A stretch of DNA of 64,000 nucleotides from Sabethes cyaneus (taxonomy: Eukaryota; Arthropoda; Insecta; Diptera; Culicidae), in contig NC_071355.1 in assembly GCF_943734655.1 (NCBI RefSeq), positions 71,757,449 through 71,821,448 on the forward strand, read 5' to 3'. The notes under the pieces were generated by a model. It had not been told where the DNA came from and did no database searches. It saw nothing but the letters and a program-made list of their open reading frames with translations. The translations under genes and the position numbers were made by a program. Below are positions 32,753-44,421 of this stretch, one piece after another; positions within the stretch are counted from its first letter, which is position 1, and each line of letters starts with the position of its first letter.

Positions 32753-33499
32753 ACCAGAGAGAATCGAGTAAATTTCATAAAAGTGCTATTGCAAATGTTT
32801 TTAATAAATAAAAAATGCGATATTTCTGAACGTTGGCTTGATAAAGCTGTTTTCCGAAACAGTTTAAATTTGATATAAAAAGCAAGATTTTGAAGAAAAA
32901 ATCTAATTTTTTGAAACTGTGTCGTGTTCTGTATGGCCGGACATCAACCTACTCTCTATGACCGGACAGTAAAGTATTCAGTGAAATATACTTACTCCAT
33001 CTAGAATTGCTATATCTTTGATTTTTATAGAAAACAAAAGTTAAACTGTAGTTAAGCAATTGAAAAGGCAGGAAAAATCAGAGGGCTGGTGTACAAGACA
33101 CGACCGCATGTATAGGTGACGCAGGACTACGTAAGTCTCTTTGTAGTGATAGTGGCATGTATTCATGCTTGTAATCATTCGATTCTTCATGTATACATGC
33201 TATATCCAACATATATACATGCTACATGCGTTGTATGTTACATTTATGAAAGTAGTAACATTGCATACGTTCAATTCTCAAAAAATTGTGCATTTGAAAA
33301 CAATTCAACAAAATCAAGAACACAAACTATTGCTTTCCTGCTACCTTACTGAAATTAAAGATTGTTTTTATTATCCCTGCTTTCCCACGTTGAAGGGATT
33401 TTACCAATTCAATCCTATTTTATTAATAGCACATCTTTTCACTACACTTCTAATGAAACGGCAAGCATGCGTATTCATATAGAGTCGTATTATAACCGA
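32753..33499. other. Spacer, possible half of an interrupted repeat
   Basis: GGCCGGACATCAACC and GACCGGACAG near 32935-32970 resemble GGCCGGACACTAG at 30554, on the other side of the fold-back element. The fold-back element may therefore have inserted into an older repeat. A block near 33085-33130 (ACACGACCGCATG...GACTACG) recurs diverged at 45900-45940. No gene. Confidence 0.4.
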
Positions 33500-34650
33500 A
33501 CAGTACAGCTGTAGCACATTTTTCCAACACAGATATCAAATTCGCCGAGGTTTAATCGTCTCGCAGTAAAGAATTTGCGATTTGTTGGGACAACGAACTT
33601 GTGTCATTTTTTCTGGCACACTTCCCTAACACAGACATCAAATTGGACTAGATTTAATCGCGTTCGTAAGAAATCTGTTGGCAGGAGGGGGCTTTGTTAC
33701 TCTCTCTGGCGTACTTCCCAAGCAAGGACATCAAAATGGTCTAGGTTGAACCGCGGTGTTAAAAAATCTTGTTGAAATGAGGAAACTGTCACTTGTTTTG
33801 GCTTACTTCCCAAGCACAGATATCAAATTGGTATAGGTTTAGATCATCGTAAAGAATCTTCCAACCAATCACGAAGCGAGAATTCTGGTAAAACATAGGT
33901 TCATTATTTTCAATTTTTCAATAGTTCAACATCAAGAATCCATACTTTTCTTCATTTGGGTCAATTCTTAGATTTTCCGATCGATTGGTGTAAGAATATT
34001 GCAAATCGATCGGAAAACCGCTGAGCTATTAGCGCTCAAAACCTTTCATTTTTCGTGACGCACGCATTTTTCGATTTTTTGGAATGACACCCTATCTCAA
34101 AACTTGCCGTAAGACGTAGTTCTACGTCAAAAAATTGCAGCAAAATATCTGTTTGATGTCAACCTATCGATATGCCTTGTAAGTTGTAAATAAAGTCCGT
34201 GCCAGACAACAGTTCCGAAGAAACTCTTGCAGTATATGGATGCAACTTGGGAAAAGGAAAGACCGCTGACCGCTCGTTTTTCTATGACGTTTCACTCTCA
34301 GGATATCAAATTAAACTCGATTCAATGTTTAAAGATCAAATCGGTTTAGGAGGAGGGGAGGTTTTACACTTTAACAAAATTGTTTACTTTCAGGACATCA
34401 AATTGGACTAGGTTTAATGTTCAAACGCTAAAATCGGTTGAAGAAAAGGGGTGGTTTTGCACTCTGGCGTACTTTCCAAGCATAGATATTGGTATAGGTT
34501 TTAACGTCGTAAAGTATCTTCGATCTGTTGGGACGGGGGGTTTTTGTTATTTTTTTCTTAAAGGAACAGTTAGTGTGTTTAACTGTCGTCCGTACCTGTG
34601 AAGTAAGATAATCATGAAGAAAATGTATGGGGAAATTTGACACTTGTAAC
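33500..34650. repeat. Dispersed tandem repeats, about 92-bp period
   Basis: Units contain CTTCCCAAGCACAGA, ATCAAATTGG and TAGGTTTAATCG. Four units lie at about 33530, 33621, 33714 and 33806, and further units at about 34300, 34390 and 34480. A single inverted unit lies at 39850-39960. GACGTAGTTCTACGTC at 34113-34128 and GACGTAGTCCTACGTC at 34707-34722 are hairpins also found beside family T copy C (41383-41398). The short frames here run through repeats. Confidence 0.7.
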
Positions 34651-34731
34651 AAATGTTACACTGTTATTTTCGTTATCACAAAGTGCTACCTGTTATAGTA
34701 AATAAAGACGTAGTCCTACGTCAAAAGAATA

Positions 34732-35450
34732 CAGTGGTAACCCGATTTTGTCACTCCCCGATTTTGTCACTCCCCGATTTTGTCACTCCCCGATTTTGTC
34801 ACGTTTTTGACCCGATTTTGTCACCCCCGATTTTGTCACGTTTTTTACCCGATTTTGTCACGCTTTTGATTTATCAAAAGCTTAGTTTGAAAATCATTTT
34901 GAAACATGTCAAATGTGTTAAGATACTGTGAAAAGAGCTGTGTTGATTATCGTGGAGTTTTCACAAAAGTTGTTTCTTATCTCCACAACTATAATAGCTA
35001 GAAGATCACTTTCTTTGGCAAAGTTCTTTATAATAATCTTCTCAAAAATTTTGTAGAACATTGTTTTGCTCTATCTCTTACTGCTTGGAAAATAAATTTT
35101 CTATCTTACTTTTAGGAGGATTAATCAAAGAATGGTTCATACCATAAGAAAGAGCTTTTCACGCTATGAAATTTCTATGAACATAGTTAACCAGTATAAT
35201 CAACCATTTCGGCGCAATTAAAAAACGCGTGTTTTCATACCTGTGGGACTGCTGTGAACAGGTGACAAATGTCCACAGAGAGATAGATGGAAGTGCGAAA
35301 TGTTCTAAAAGTGATCAGAAAGAAATATATGTAGTTCGTTCTAAGTTATCTGCAAAAAAATAAAAATTGAAAAAATACCCGATTTTGTCACTGTCCCGTT
35401 TTTGTCACCCCTAAATTCATCATGGGGGTGACAAAATCGGGTCATTACTG
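34732..35450. mobile_element. Pogo-like non-autonomous element
   Basis: The left end CAGTGGTAACCCGATTTTGT and the inverted right end CAGTAATGACCCGATTTTGT are flanked by TA (34730-34731 and 35451-35452). CCCGATTTTGTCAC is repeated seven times near the left end and twice more near the right end, as multiple transposase-binding sites would be. The 719-bp interior is AT-rich and non-coding. CAGT ends with TA duplication fit pogo/Tigger-type elements. Confidence 0.85.
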
Positions 35451-35656
35451 TATTAAAGTTGATGTGCTTTTGTTGATTGCCAATTTAAAGCTCTGGTGTC
35501 GTTCTACAATTCGTTCTCTGGCTTTCTTTTTTTCTCTGAAAATTGCACGAATTCATACATCACGCATAGTACACTAGATTACCGCGTGCGACGAATACGG
35601 TTAGAATGAAAGCAACAAAGTTGAGCTAACTGGCAGCTGACATACTTTTTGTAGTA

Positions 35657-35950
35657 CACTCTTAAATAATTCTACCTGTAAATAGGTCGGATTTAGTCAA
35701 AGCTAGGTTGAAACTACTCAAAATGCCCTTAAAGTGTACAAACTCAAACTTTGGGTAAAAATTTCAACCAATTTTGACTGCTTGCTACCGATAATTGAAT
35801 TGTTCTCTATGACAAACGCACTTTTAAGTTCCTACTGCCAATTTTTTGGCAACTGAAAATCTGAGTTTCTACATTTTAAGAACATTTTGAGTAGTTTCAA
35901 CCCAGCTTTAACTAATTCCGACCTATTTACAGGTAGAAGGTAGAAGAGTG
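35657..35950. mobile_element. TA-flanked MITE with long TIRs
   Basis: The 294-bp element has TIRs of roughly 75 bp starting CACTCTTAAATAATTCTACC (right arm with small indels near its tip), each including TAAATAGGTCGGA and GTTGAAACTACTCAAAATG. TA flanks both ends (35655-35656 and 35951-35952). Non-coding. The CACTC start links it to the MITE at 5887-6102. Confidence 0.88.
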
Positions 35951-35952
35951 TA

Positions 35953-38900
35953 GAGAACAGAACCGAAAACTAAACAAGTTTAATAACTTTTTAATGATTG
36001 AGATTTAACCACATGCGTAAAAAGGTTTTTTTCTCGTCAAATGAGATCCTTTATCACCCTCTGAAACATTTTCACCGAGTTACCTTACACCCTGTGTGTG
36101 GTTATTATATTTTTGTACCTCGAGATGAAGGTGCACGTTAAAATGCATTTTACTGAAAGTAAATGCCCAGATGGGACGTCACTTTCCCACTGTGCCGCAA
36201 TGCTGAAAAACTCTTTAACGGCCGTAGTACAACGAGGTAAATGCGGAGGAAGATGAAGAAGAACTCGCATGGAATGAAGCAAACCCAAGCCGCGCGCATG
36301 GTGAAAACGATGAAAAATTAATACCGACCGAACCGATCGAAGGCGATGAGCTGCTGGTGGCGGCAGTGGCAGCAGCTTCGAGCGAACGCAGCGAACGAAA
36401 CACGCAGGGCAGAAAAGCAGTGCCCGGGTTGATGATGGTGACAGGATAACATTTCCGCGGGCGGGAGTCGGTGGAACAGCGCGGCGGTACGGTAAGTGGG
36501 GTGGCAAACCATGCCTCGATATGTTTTATGTTCACCGCACTGAAGTTGGGCTTTGTTTTATGCGCACAACACTCGGCCCGCGATGAGCTGTGCGAGCGAG
36601 CGAGCAGATAATACTGGGTTTCGAATTGCGGTGAGAGCGCGAGCGAGAAGGCGAGAAAGGTACACTGGCTGAAACGATCGAAACATGAAACATGATTGTG
36701 GCTTGTCGATTTGCAACTGGGTTGGTTTGGGAGGGGGAGGTACAGCCGAATGCCGTGAAGGAGGACAGCTTCGGTACGGAATAACGCAGCGCTGGCAGCC
36801 AGCGGCGGCGGCTGCTGTTTAATTTTATGTTGGTTTGGTTGGTTTCCTGCGTGCGAGGGACGCGCAAGGGGAAGGAATGCTATTGAAATGTTGTTTCTTG
36901 TTTTTTTTTTGTCGTTGTGCCCCGTGTATTTGTGAGACTGCGCCAGATGTCTGGCTATTATATGGGGGATTTCAATCAAGTCATCCTTGTTCGGCTCGTG
37001 GGGTTGGGTAGGTTATGTAGTACATAAATGGCGTGCCTATTGACGTTAGCGGGAGTAGGATGCAACGACCCACTTCCTTGGATGCCAATGGCGGTTATTG
37101 CCGGGTAGTGTCGTAGCTAGAGCTTGTTGTTCTGCGACACTGAGTGTTGGTGTGTGTTGCTAGGGTACGCATGCGCTTATGGTGTGAAGCAGAATACAGG
37201 GTCTACCTTGATGTGAGTTTTACATTATATGCTGCGCTGCGTATGCTTCATATTGGCTGGGGCAAGTTTGACCTGGGGTTGCTGCTGGTGTTGGTCTTGG
37301 CTAGTGCGTGTGTGTTGGTGCTTATGATGTACATAGAGAACAGGGTGGAGGAGCGCGCAAGGCATTGAAGGCCCACGGCAGCCTAAACGAGACACGGACA
37401 AGTTGGGTTTTCAGTTCGTTTCAACAATTCCTGTCGATTTGTACGGAGCTTCCTTTTAGGAGTACGCGAAGTTCGGTTCGGTGCAAAATTGTGAGCCAGC
37501 AATTTTAATTGAAGCAAAATTGCATCAGTGAGTGGTTTCCCACTGTTACCCCCTTTATGTGGAATATTGGATAACCCCTAGCTTGGAAGTGTGCTATACC
37601 CAGTTTACCAGTGATTCATTGTTTTAGAGTATTGATCCAACATCCTTGACATGATGGTACAGCGAAAACTGCAGTCACCGTACAGAACAGTGGAATAATA
37701 CAAGAAATGGAAAATCGGTTTAGCTCAAACTGTCACCAGTAGTGTGTCTGTTTTTGTCGTACAAAGCAACTGGGCCGGGATAGTACCAATCTGGCCAACA
37801 GTGAAAGTGTAGAATCTGCTCTCAGTGACTGTCACCCGAAGTTGAAAGGATATTCGGAAAGAGACCTTGTGCCCACCCTGTTGTACTCGTCGCACCGCCA
37901 CCGGGTATTGCTGAGTTGATTGATTTTCTCTTCTAAATTAATCCGGTTGTGTTTTTGTGTGGCCTTATGTGTTACCTAATTTCCCATATGAGTTTATTGT
38001 TTACCATCCTTGAAAATGGAAAGACCGAGAGGTTCTAGGTTTTACACGAAAAGGTTTGTTTAGTGTTTTAGTTTTTTTATCATTCTTGCTTTTTCCCTGT
38101 TATCGATTATCACTAAGTTAAGGCATTCTGTTTACCATTTCCTTCGGTCGCAGTTTATTTTCGTTTATTTTAACGCGAGTGTGCGAGACCAGTGATGGCA
38201 GTCAGACTAGACAAGTACAGTCACTGTTTGCCTATTAATTCTAATGATCACAGCAAATCTGGCACCACTGGGTCGCATCGAGTTCGCGTGCCGTTGTTGT
38301 TTGTGTGCGTGTCTGCATGTTGCCCTTATCATCCCAGTCTTCTGTTCTTCGTCTTCACACTCTACATTGCTTTATATTTCGTTTCCTTGGATGCGATCCG
38401 GTGGCAAACCAGCCGGACTGGTTCGCGACGCGAGAGAAACCGTCGGATGCGTCTGCCATCGCTCATTCCCGCTTTCGTACATACGAAACGACGATGTTTC
38501 GCAACAACCTTTCATGCTGCTATTGGGATGCATTTAGCCTCCCACCACCTCACCATTCAACGCACCCAACGCCCCGCATGGGATCGTTAGCTAAGACGAT
38601 ACTTTCGGAGTGTTTACGAAGGGGAAACCGGTGGCACAGGCAATGCGGAGAGAGAGAGAGCCAGCGCTGAGCTCATGATGGAACCGGTTTTACCATAAAT
38701 TACAATACTTCAGAGATGTTTTTCCACCCATCCCACTCGAATGAGGTAGTCGGGACAGCGCGAGTGGTTGCCAAGCTGCCAGCTTAGTGCCGTTGTCAAC
38801 CGTCGAATCAATATGTCAACATTGACATATTGTGTAAATGGTTCATGATGACCTGGCAACCCTGACCCGGCGATTCAGAGAAAAAAACTTGTACGGTCCT

Positions 38901-40734
38901 GAAGTAGGTTTTTTTCTGCAACGAGATTAAGTCAAATGATACCGTTGTGTGAGACTGCAATCTCAGCAGGGAGGCAATGGCGTTCAGATTTGGGTGGTGC
39001 AAACAAGTTAGAGACTGCGATTTGTTAAACTGTTTTACGCGTTCGGTAGTCGGGTGCCCTTCAAACCTGACAGAAGAGATAAAACAACAAGCTGCCTGCT
39101 GCCTGCCTCGTCGGTGACGGTCGGTTGGATGGAATCTAGCATGCAGCATGGGTTTCTCGAACAGCAAAAGCACCACCACGGCTCGTTCTCTTTCTCTCTA
39201 GCCTCAATATAGGTGTTGGTTTGAGCTTTACTGCGCTAGTATTGGTGCCGGGTAGATCGACCGGGTTTTACGGCATTCTCATTTCACATAGGTAACTTCC
39301 ATCTGTCGTCGTCGTCGTCGTCGTCGTCGTCATCGTCTGCCACTGGCAGCCTGTTTGTTTCGATGGGAAAACAGCAAGCAAAGGCAGGCATCGAGTAGAC
39401 GAGGCGTGATGGTTTGGGAGAGCAGGCCACAATTTGCCGAAGAAATTGGCCTGGGTCGAGGTTTCCTTTCAGCAACAACTGGGGGAGGGAATTACTCCTA
39501 GAGTCTGAATAATTCCTAAAATTCACAAATACATTTTTGCATCAATTTTAAGTATTCATTACTCGCGAAAACATCACCTAGAAAAATATTACCTCGGTGG
39601 CATGCGGGTTGGATTATGACAATTTCAAACTGGTAACTTCTGGACTAAATGGAGTTGTTTGTGATCAATCGTCATCAGAAAGCGGTCTGGTTTTACGCGC
39701 TGAAAATTTTTGGAATTTACTATACATAAATGTATAACATTTAAAACATAACCAATCAACTAATCCCATATGTGCTTGCTTTTTGCTTACCAGGCTTGTG
39801 GCAATGGCAACAGATATCTGTGATTATGTTGATTTTCTTCTCTGGGATAAGAAAGGCACAGAGTCTCCTCGTCCCAACAGGTCGGGAATTGTTTGCTTGG
39901 CTTGAATCTGTACCAATTTGATGTCCTGAAAGTAAACCGTTTGCTAGAAGTACACGACAGTTCGACCAATTCGATTTACTGTATCGGTATGTGTACAGCA
40001 ATTTATAAAAAACTGAAGTCTTGTGCGAAAACGCAGGTTGCCGATATAGTGACGCAGCAATTTTCAAACTATTGAGGCAATTAATACTAAACTCTCCTTT
40101 TGAAATAACGTCAAAAGCCTCCAGATCCTTATTATCTAAATGATTTTAGGTAAATTTTATTTAATTTTAAACAAAAGCGGCTGCACAAAATTCATCGGAT
40201 TTTCGTTCAGCCAACTTAGTGCTAATCTCACAATGGCTAATGGGTATTTGCTTTACTATGAAAATTAGCTGCAGGCGGCTGCTTGAATACAAAAGACAAA
40301 ATATTTTGAAAATTTTCCATGGGGTAAAACATAGTTGCATCTACTTTTCTTTGGAGTTTTCTACCACCGTGAAAAATTTTGTGGAAGAATTTTTAAATAT
40401 AGCATTTTTCCTAGATTGTTGAAAAAGCTACAAGGTATACAGCTCAGTATACGGGTTGTACGAAAGGGTGACGTAGGATTATATCAGATAATCAGATCAA
40501 AGACTAATGTAAACTGCATTGCTGGCATATGTATGTTTATAAGAATCTGTGAGTTCCAGTGTTTAAGTGAATGTTTAAAAGAGAAGAGCGAAATATTCAG
40601 ATTCAATTCTTCATTTAATGCAATGGTGGCTTTGAAAATACGTGGACGGGGGTTCATAAGTACAATGCCTGCAACCTTTGAGACATAGAAAATTTCTTTT
40701 AAAAATCACTTGTATGATGAACACAAGAAAAGGT
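35953..40734. other. GC-richer, single-copy-looking region without identified gene
   Basis: 36090-38700 and 39100-39530 are clearly GC-richer than the window average and show none of the repeat families seen elsewhere. Several long frames exist, the largest on the minus strand at 36215-36979 (254 codons, Ser-rich), but they overlap each other in several frames and have no domain. I read the region as unique DNA, perhaps promoter, enhancer or untranslated exon of a neighbouring or host gene. 39306-39333 is a GTC microsatellite. 40290-40430 resembles the dispersed repeat at 26600. Confidence 0.45.
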
Positions 40735-41398
40735 TGAAATGGTAATGAATTATCCCCCTACCACAGGGGTGCGGGGTTTCAAAACATCATAAAATAAATA
40801 AATTTATATCTCCAAAAAACTCCACAAGCCAAATTTGGTGCCATTTGCTTGATTAGTTCTAAAGTTTTGAGGAAATCTGTATTTCATTTGTATGAGAGCC
40901 CCCCTTCTTAAAAGAAGAAGGGGTCTCAGTACACCATAGAAAACATCTTACCTCCAAAAACCCCCACAAGCCAATTTTGGTTCCTTTTGCTCGAATAGTT
41001 CTCAAGTTATGAGGAAATTTGAATATTATTTGTATGGGTGCCCCTCTCCTAAAGAGGGGAGGGGTCTTAATTTACCATAGAAAAAATTCTTGCTTTCTGA
41101 AACCCTTACATTCCAAATTTGGTTACATTTGCTTGATAAGTTCTAGAGTTTTGAGGAAATTTGTGTTTCATTTGTATAGAAGCCCCTCTCTTACGCCCAC
41201 CCTAAAATTGCTCTCTTATTTCTTTAAAAATTGCTGGTCATTTTATCTATCCAACGACATATAAATTGTTCAGTTTCGTTCAGTAGTTTAGTAGTTATTA
41301 GCATTTGAAATCTTTCATTCAAACGTTACACTTCTATTTTCGTTTTTACAAAGTGCTACCCAGTTCCAGTATAGTAAACAAAGACGTAGTTCTACGTC
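40735..41398 (+). mobile_element. Tandem-repeat element, family T copy C
   Basis: Three repeats of about 143 bp are anchored on CCAAATTTGGT...TTTGCTTGAT near 40829, 40972 and 41116, in the orientation of copy A. The right side differs from copy A: it runs through CAAAGTGCTACC into the hairpin GACGTAGTTCTACGTC (41383-41398), the same end seen at about 34678-34722. The element may therefore be a chimera or end in a common 3' module. Confidence 0.65.
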
Positions 41399-42750
41399 AA
41401 AATTTGCTTAAATGTTTATAAAAACATTTTTGTTCTATGACGCTTGGTTCATGAGTTATGAATTTTTAAATAAATGATGGCCGAGAAATTGAAATTGAAA
41501 AATTTACATTAAAGTTTTCTGGCAAAATTGGCAGCGTCGAATTTATTCAAACATCGTTTTCGTTGATATGTCCATCAGCTATACCTGTGTAGAAAATTTC
41601 GTGAAATTCTAGAATCCTTTGGTTTAAACTCAGGAAGGAATCCTAACTTTTAATATTTTTATGAAATATAACTCATTAAATGTGCGTCCTAGCGACAAAC
41701 AGTCTTTAGAGAAAATGTGTATTTTAACATACTAAATAACTTTGTAGCACATTTGAAACAAAGAAAAAATCGTGTCCAAAGTTATTGATTTTTAAATATT
41801 GTTTTTAAACAAATCATTATATTTAGCCATCAGTGTTAGTGTTAGATAGTCACTGTATTTTGCAAAGTTATTTATTTGAGTGTATTCTGCCACTTTCTTG
41901 AAATTTTTTTTTTAAACATTTACAAAAAACAAAAGTTTGTGTCATTTCTATACGTAAATTCACGGTCACCTTAATGGTGCAGCAAGATGCGCTATATTTT
42001 GCTAATAAACTTCACCAAAGACTCCACCTTCAATAATTACACATATTTTATCCAATTGCTAATGACAGCTTTTTGCGATTTTGGATCACTGACGGTGCGT
42101 GCCAGTACTATCTCCAATTATAGCCGTCCTTGGCGAGGATTCAGAGCACTCTGACTAGTACACTTAACTATAAGAGTGACTTTTGTACTGTCGAAAGGTT
42201 TCTATCTGGTGCTTCTGGTTCTTCATGAAAGGACCAAAAAGGATTACTATTAATGTTTTTCCAATTATACAAAATATTGAGCTCCAATCGCATGTTTTCC
42301 TGATCCCGTTAAAAATACCGATCATTTGATACTAGAAACATTAAGTAGTTCAAAAGTTTTTTATTAGAAAAAAAAATAAATGCAGTGCTTCATACCCAAG
42401 AAACGAATTCAGTTTTAAGGTTAAAAAGATTTTCAGCACTTGCTGTTTAAAGCCGATCATGAAACTTGAAATTTCTCTTTTAAAACTAGAAGGCGGAAAC
42501 AATGGAAGATTCTCAAGAATATTTCCAAAGGTCCTCTTCAAGCTTGTAACTCTTATCGTTATCTATTTATAGTGACTTCCAAGAGTTGTTTAAAATTATC
42601 ATATAATAAAATCACCGCAAGCGTTGATAGTTTTATGATTCTCCTTGTAAAGAACACTTACATTGCATTATTGCTTTTACACAGACTTTATTTCCTGAAC
42701 AGGTTCATTTAAAAAATTGACTACGAGCTATCCACAGATCTGGATTATTT
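41399..42750. other. AT-rich unrecognised spacer
   Basis: No gene, terminus or RNA identified. Confidence 0.4.
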
Positions 42751-42912
42751 ACTTTTTCTGGCTTTTCAGTCGATTATGGAAATGAAAACAGGGTTTTAAT
42801 TCTTTTCGACGTTTCGACTTTGTATTTAAGTCTACATACAAAGTCGAAACATCGGAAAGAATTAAAAAACTGTTCTGATTTCCATAACAGATTGAAAAAC
42901 CAGGCAGAAAGT
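42751..42912. repeat. Hairpin, about 75-bp arms
   Basis: Arms 42751-42823 and about 42837-42912 are inverted with several mismatches; both contain TACAAAGTCGAAAC or its complement and CCATAA next to TTTTTCA. The loop is about 13 bp. It is probably a decayed fold-back MITE. It lies just upstream of the BEL/Pao remnant. Confidence 0.8.
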
Positions 42913-43201
42913 AAAAAATCAAGATCAAAAATCTATCCACAGAAATTGCGTTTCTAAAATGGATATAAATGAAAATTGAAGACAAAAATTGTTATAAAAG
43001 CATCTATGTACTGCGTCCTATGACTGCAGTATTTGAAGCTGTTCAAGTTCGGTGTCCTCTCACGCAAGAGGAATTGTTTAAAGCCGAGAACTGGATTTGG
43101 CGCCAAACTCAATTTGAAGCACACGGTGACGAATACGCAACACTCGGCTTCGTACTATGGTCAAGCAAGTAGCGAAAAGTTGTCAACACTAGGATCTACA
43201 A

Positions 43202-43425
43202 CTGGGATCTGCCTCCCAGTTGGCCTCGAGGTAAGACGCTGGTCTAATAAGCCAGTCGTCGTATGTTCGAATCTCGGCTGGGAGAGGCTGTTAGAGTCAA
43301 TAGGATTGTAGCACTGACCCCGCACTGTCCTGTATTCTAACAGCTGGTTGCGAAGTCTGTCGTATAAAAAAACAGAAGGTCAAATTTCGATAACGGAATT
43401 AGCACCCGGGCTTTGCTTGGATTTG
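43202..43425 (+). repeat. tRNA-derived SINE, family S1 copy 2, with target duplication
   Basis: The 224-bp SINE is flanked by CTAGGATCTACAA (43189-43201 and 43426-43438). The head at 43211-43283 has an A-box-like TTGGCCTCGAGGTAAGACG, an anticodon-stem-like CTGGTCTAATAAGCCAG whose loop resembles tRNA-Ile, and a B box TGTTCGAATCT. The tail contains AGCACCCGGGCTTTGCT. This is the best preserved of three copies and is inserted in the BEL/Pao remnant. Confidence 0.93.
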
Positions 43426-43844
43426 CTAGGATCTACAAAGCAAAACCGAAAGCTAGAACCGAAGGCAAAACCGAAAGCGTAGATGGCATCACTTCCCAGC
43501 GTTCGAGACCGGAGTTGAAAGTCTAGTGAAACGATGGTTTTGCCTCTGCTACTTTTCCACTAAAGCTGTGCATGTGGAAATCGCTCATACTTTATCTACT
43601 GAAGCGTGAGTGATGGCCAGAAAACCAGAAATGGTAAATTCATGAATCCTGTGCCGTGACTTTTACGAATGCCGTAACCTCAATCCGCCGCCTACTTCTC
43701 ACATAGGCGGCTTATGGGAGACTATGATGCGCTCCATAAAGTCGACACTTGCGGTAATGGTAGATTAATCCCGCCATCCAAGTGACAAAGTCCTCGGAAC
43801 GGTATTAGTTAAAGTTCGTCAAAGTCAAAGAATCGTAAATTCCA

Positions 43845-43965
43845 CTCAAGCAATAATGTGAGTTTTATTGTACTCTTATGATAGTCTTCAAGACCAATCT
43901 TAAATCTCTTAAGAGGTCTTAAATGCCATCATACGAGTGTAATAAAACCCAAATTGTTACTTGGG
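43845..43965. mobile_element. Short MITE inside the BEL/Pao remnant
   Basis: A 121-bp inverted-repeat unit has ends CTCAAGCAATAATGTGAGTT and inverted CCCAAGTAACAATTTGGGTT, continuing inward as TTTATT...CTC.TATGA on both sides. A related single end (GTGTAATAAAACCCACATTC) appears near 47450. Non-coding. Confidence 0.75.
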
Positions 43966-44421
43966 CAGGCCACTTACATACGTCCCCGTCGAGTACTCTT
44001 CGCAACCAGCACTTACGTCAAACAAGTTTCTTCATCATGGCGTCGAAGGCATCAATCTACCGACCATGGTGAAGGAGATAGAAAGATAAGTTTTAAAAAA
44101 TAGCTGGAAAATCGCTCAGAGTTTGGTGGACAGTTTCTGGCAAATCTGGATCGTCAAACATCTCTCCATACTGACTTGGCGTACAAAATGGGTCCAACAA
44201 GTGACTACTGTGGAACCTGGAGATGTCGTAGTAGTGGTTGATCAGAAGAGTCGGAATGCCCGGATACGTGGCAAGATTCTTGAGATGATCAAAGGGTCAG
44301 GAGGTCAAGTTCGCAGAGCAGTCATTCAAACGGCGAAAGGCTTGATTAGATAGCGCTGTTGAACGTTCTAAAATCTTCGGGAAGCGGATTAAGGAGAAAC
44401 CAAAAGTGGCTAACGTTATTG

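Larger units (their letters stand above)
42969..44353 (+). pseudogene. BEL/Pao LTR-retrotransposon pol remnant
   Basis: Three readable parts are in order. First, 42969-43172 carries CPLTQEELFKAENWIWRQTQ, the region between RNase H and integrase in BEL pol proteins. Second, integrase pieces at about 43530-43765 include KAVHVEIAHTLSTEA and HIGGLWE, where the final Glu is the third catalytic residue. Third, the C-terminal end at 44123-44353 has LTWRTKWVQQV and GDVVVVVDQKSRNARIRGKI, the usual BEL pol tail. The central integrase part with the DRG-type Asp is lost, frames shift repeatedly, and no LTR is visible. A SINE (43202-43425) and a MITE (43845-43965) are inserted. Dead copy. Confidence 0.9.

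Noticed and set aside
36215..36979. 254-codon minus-strand frame, the longest in the window
   Set aside because: It overlaps several other frames on the same strand in a GC-richer region, is low-complexity Ser-rich, and has no domain.
38192..38670. Three overlapping plus-strand frames of 97-132 codons
   Set aside because: All three frames are open together, which reflects low stop density in GC-richer DNA; no conserved motif.
43211..43283. Functional tRNA gene
   Set aside because: It sits inside a SINE with target duplications and recurs with the same tail at two other loci.
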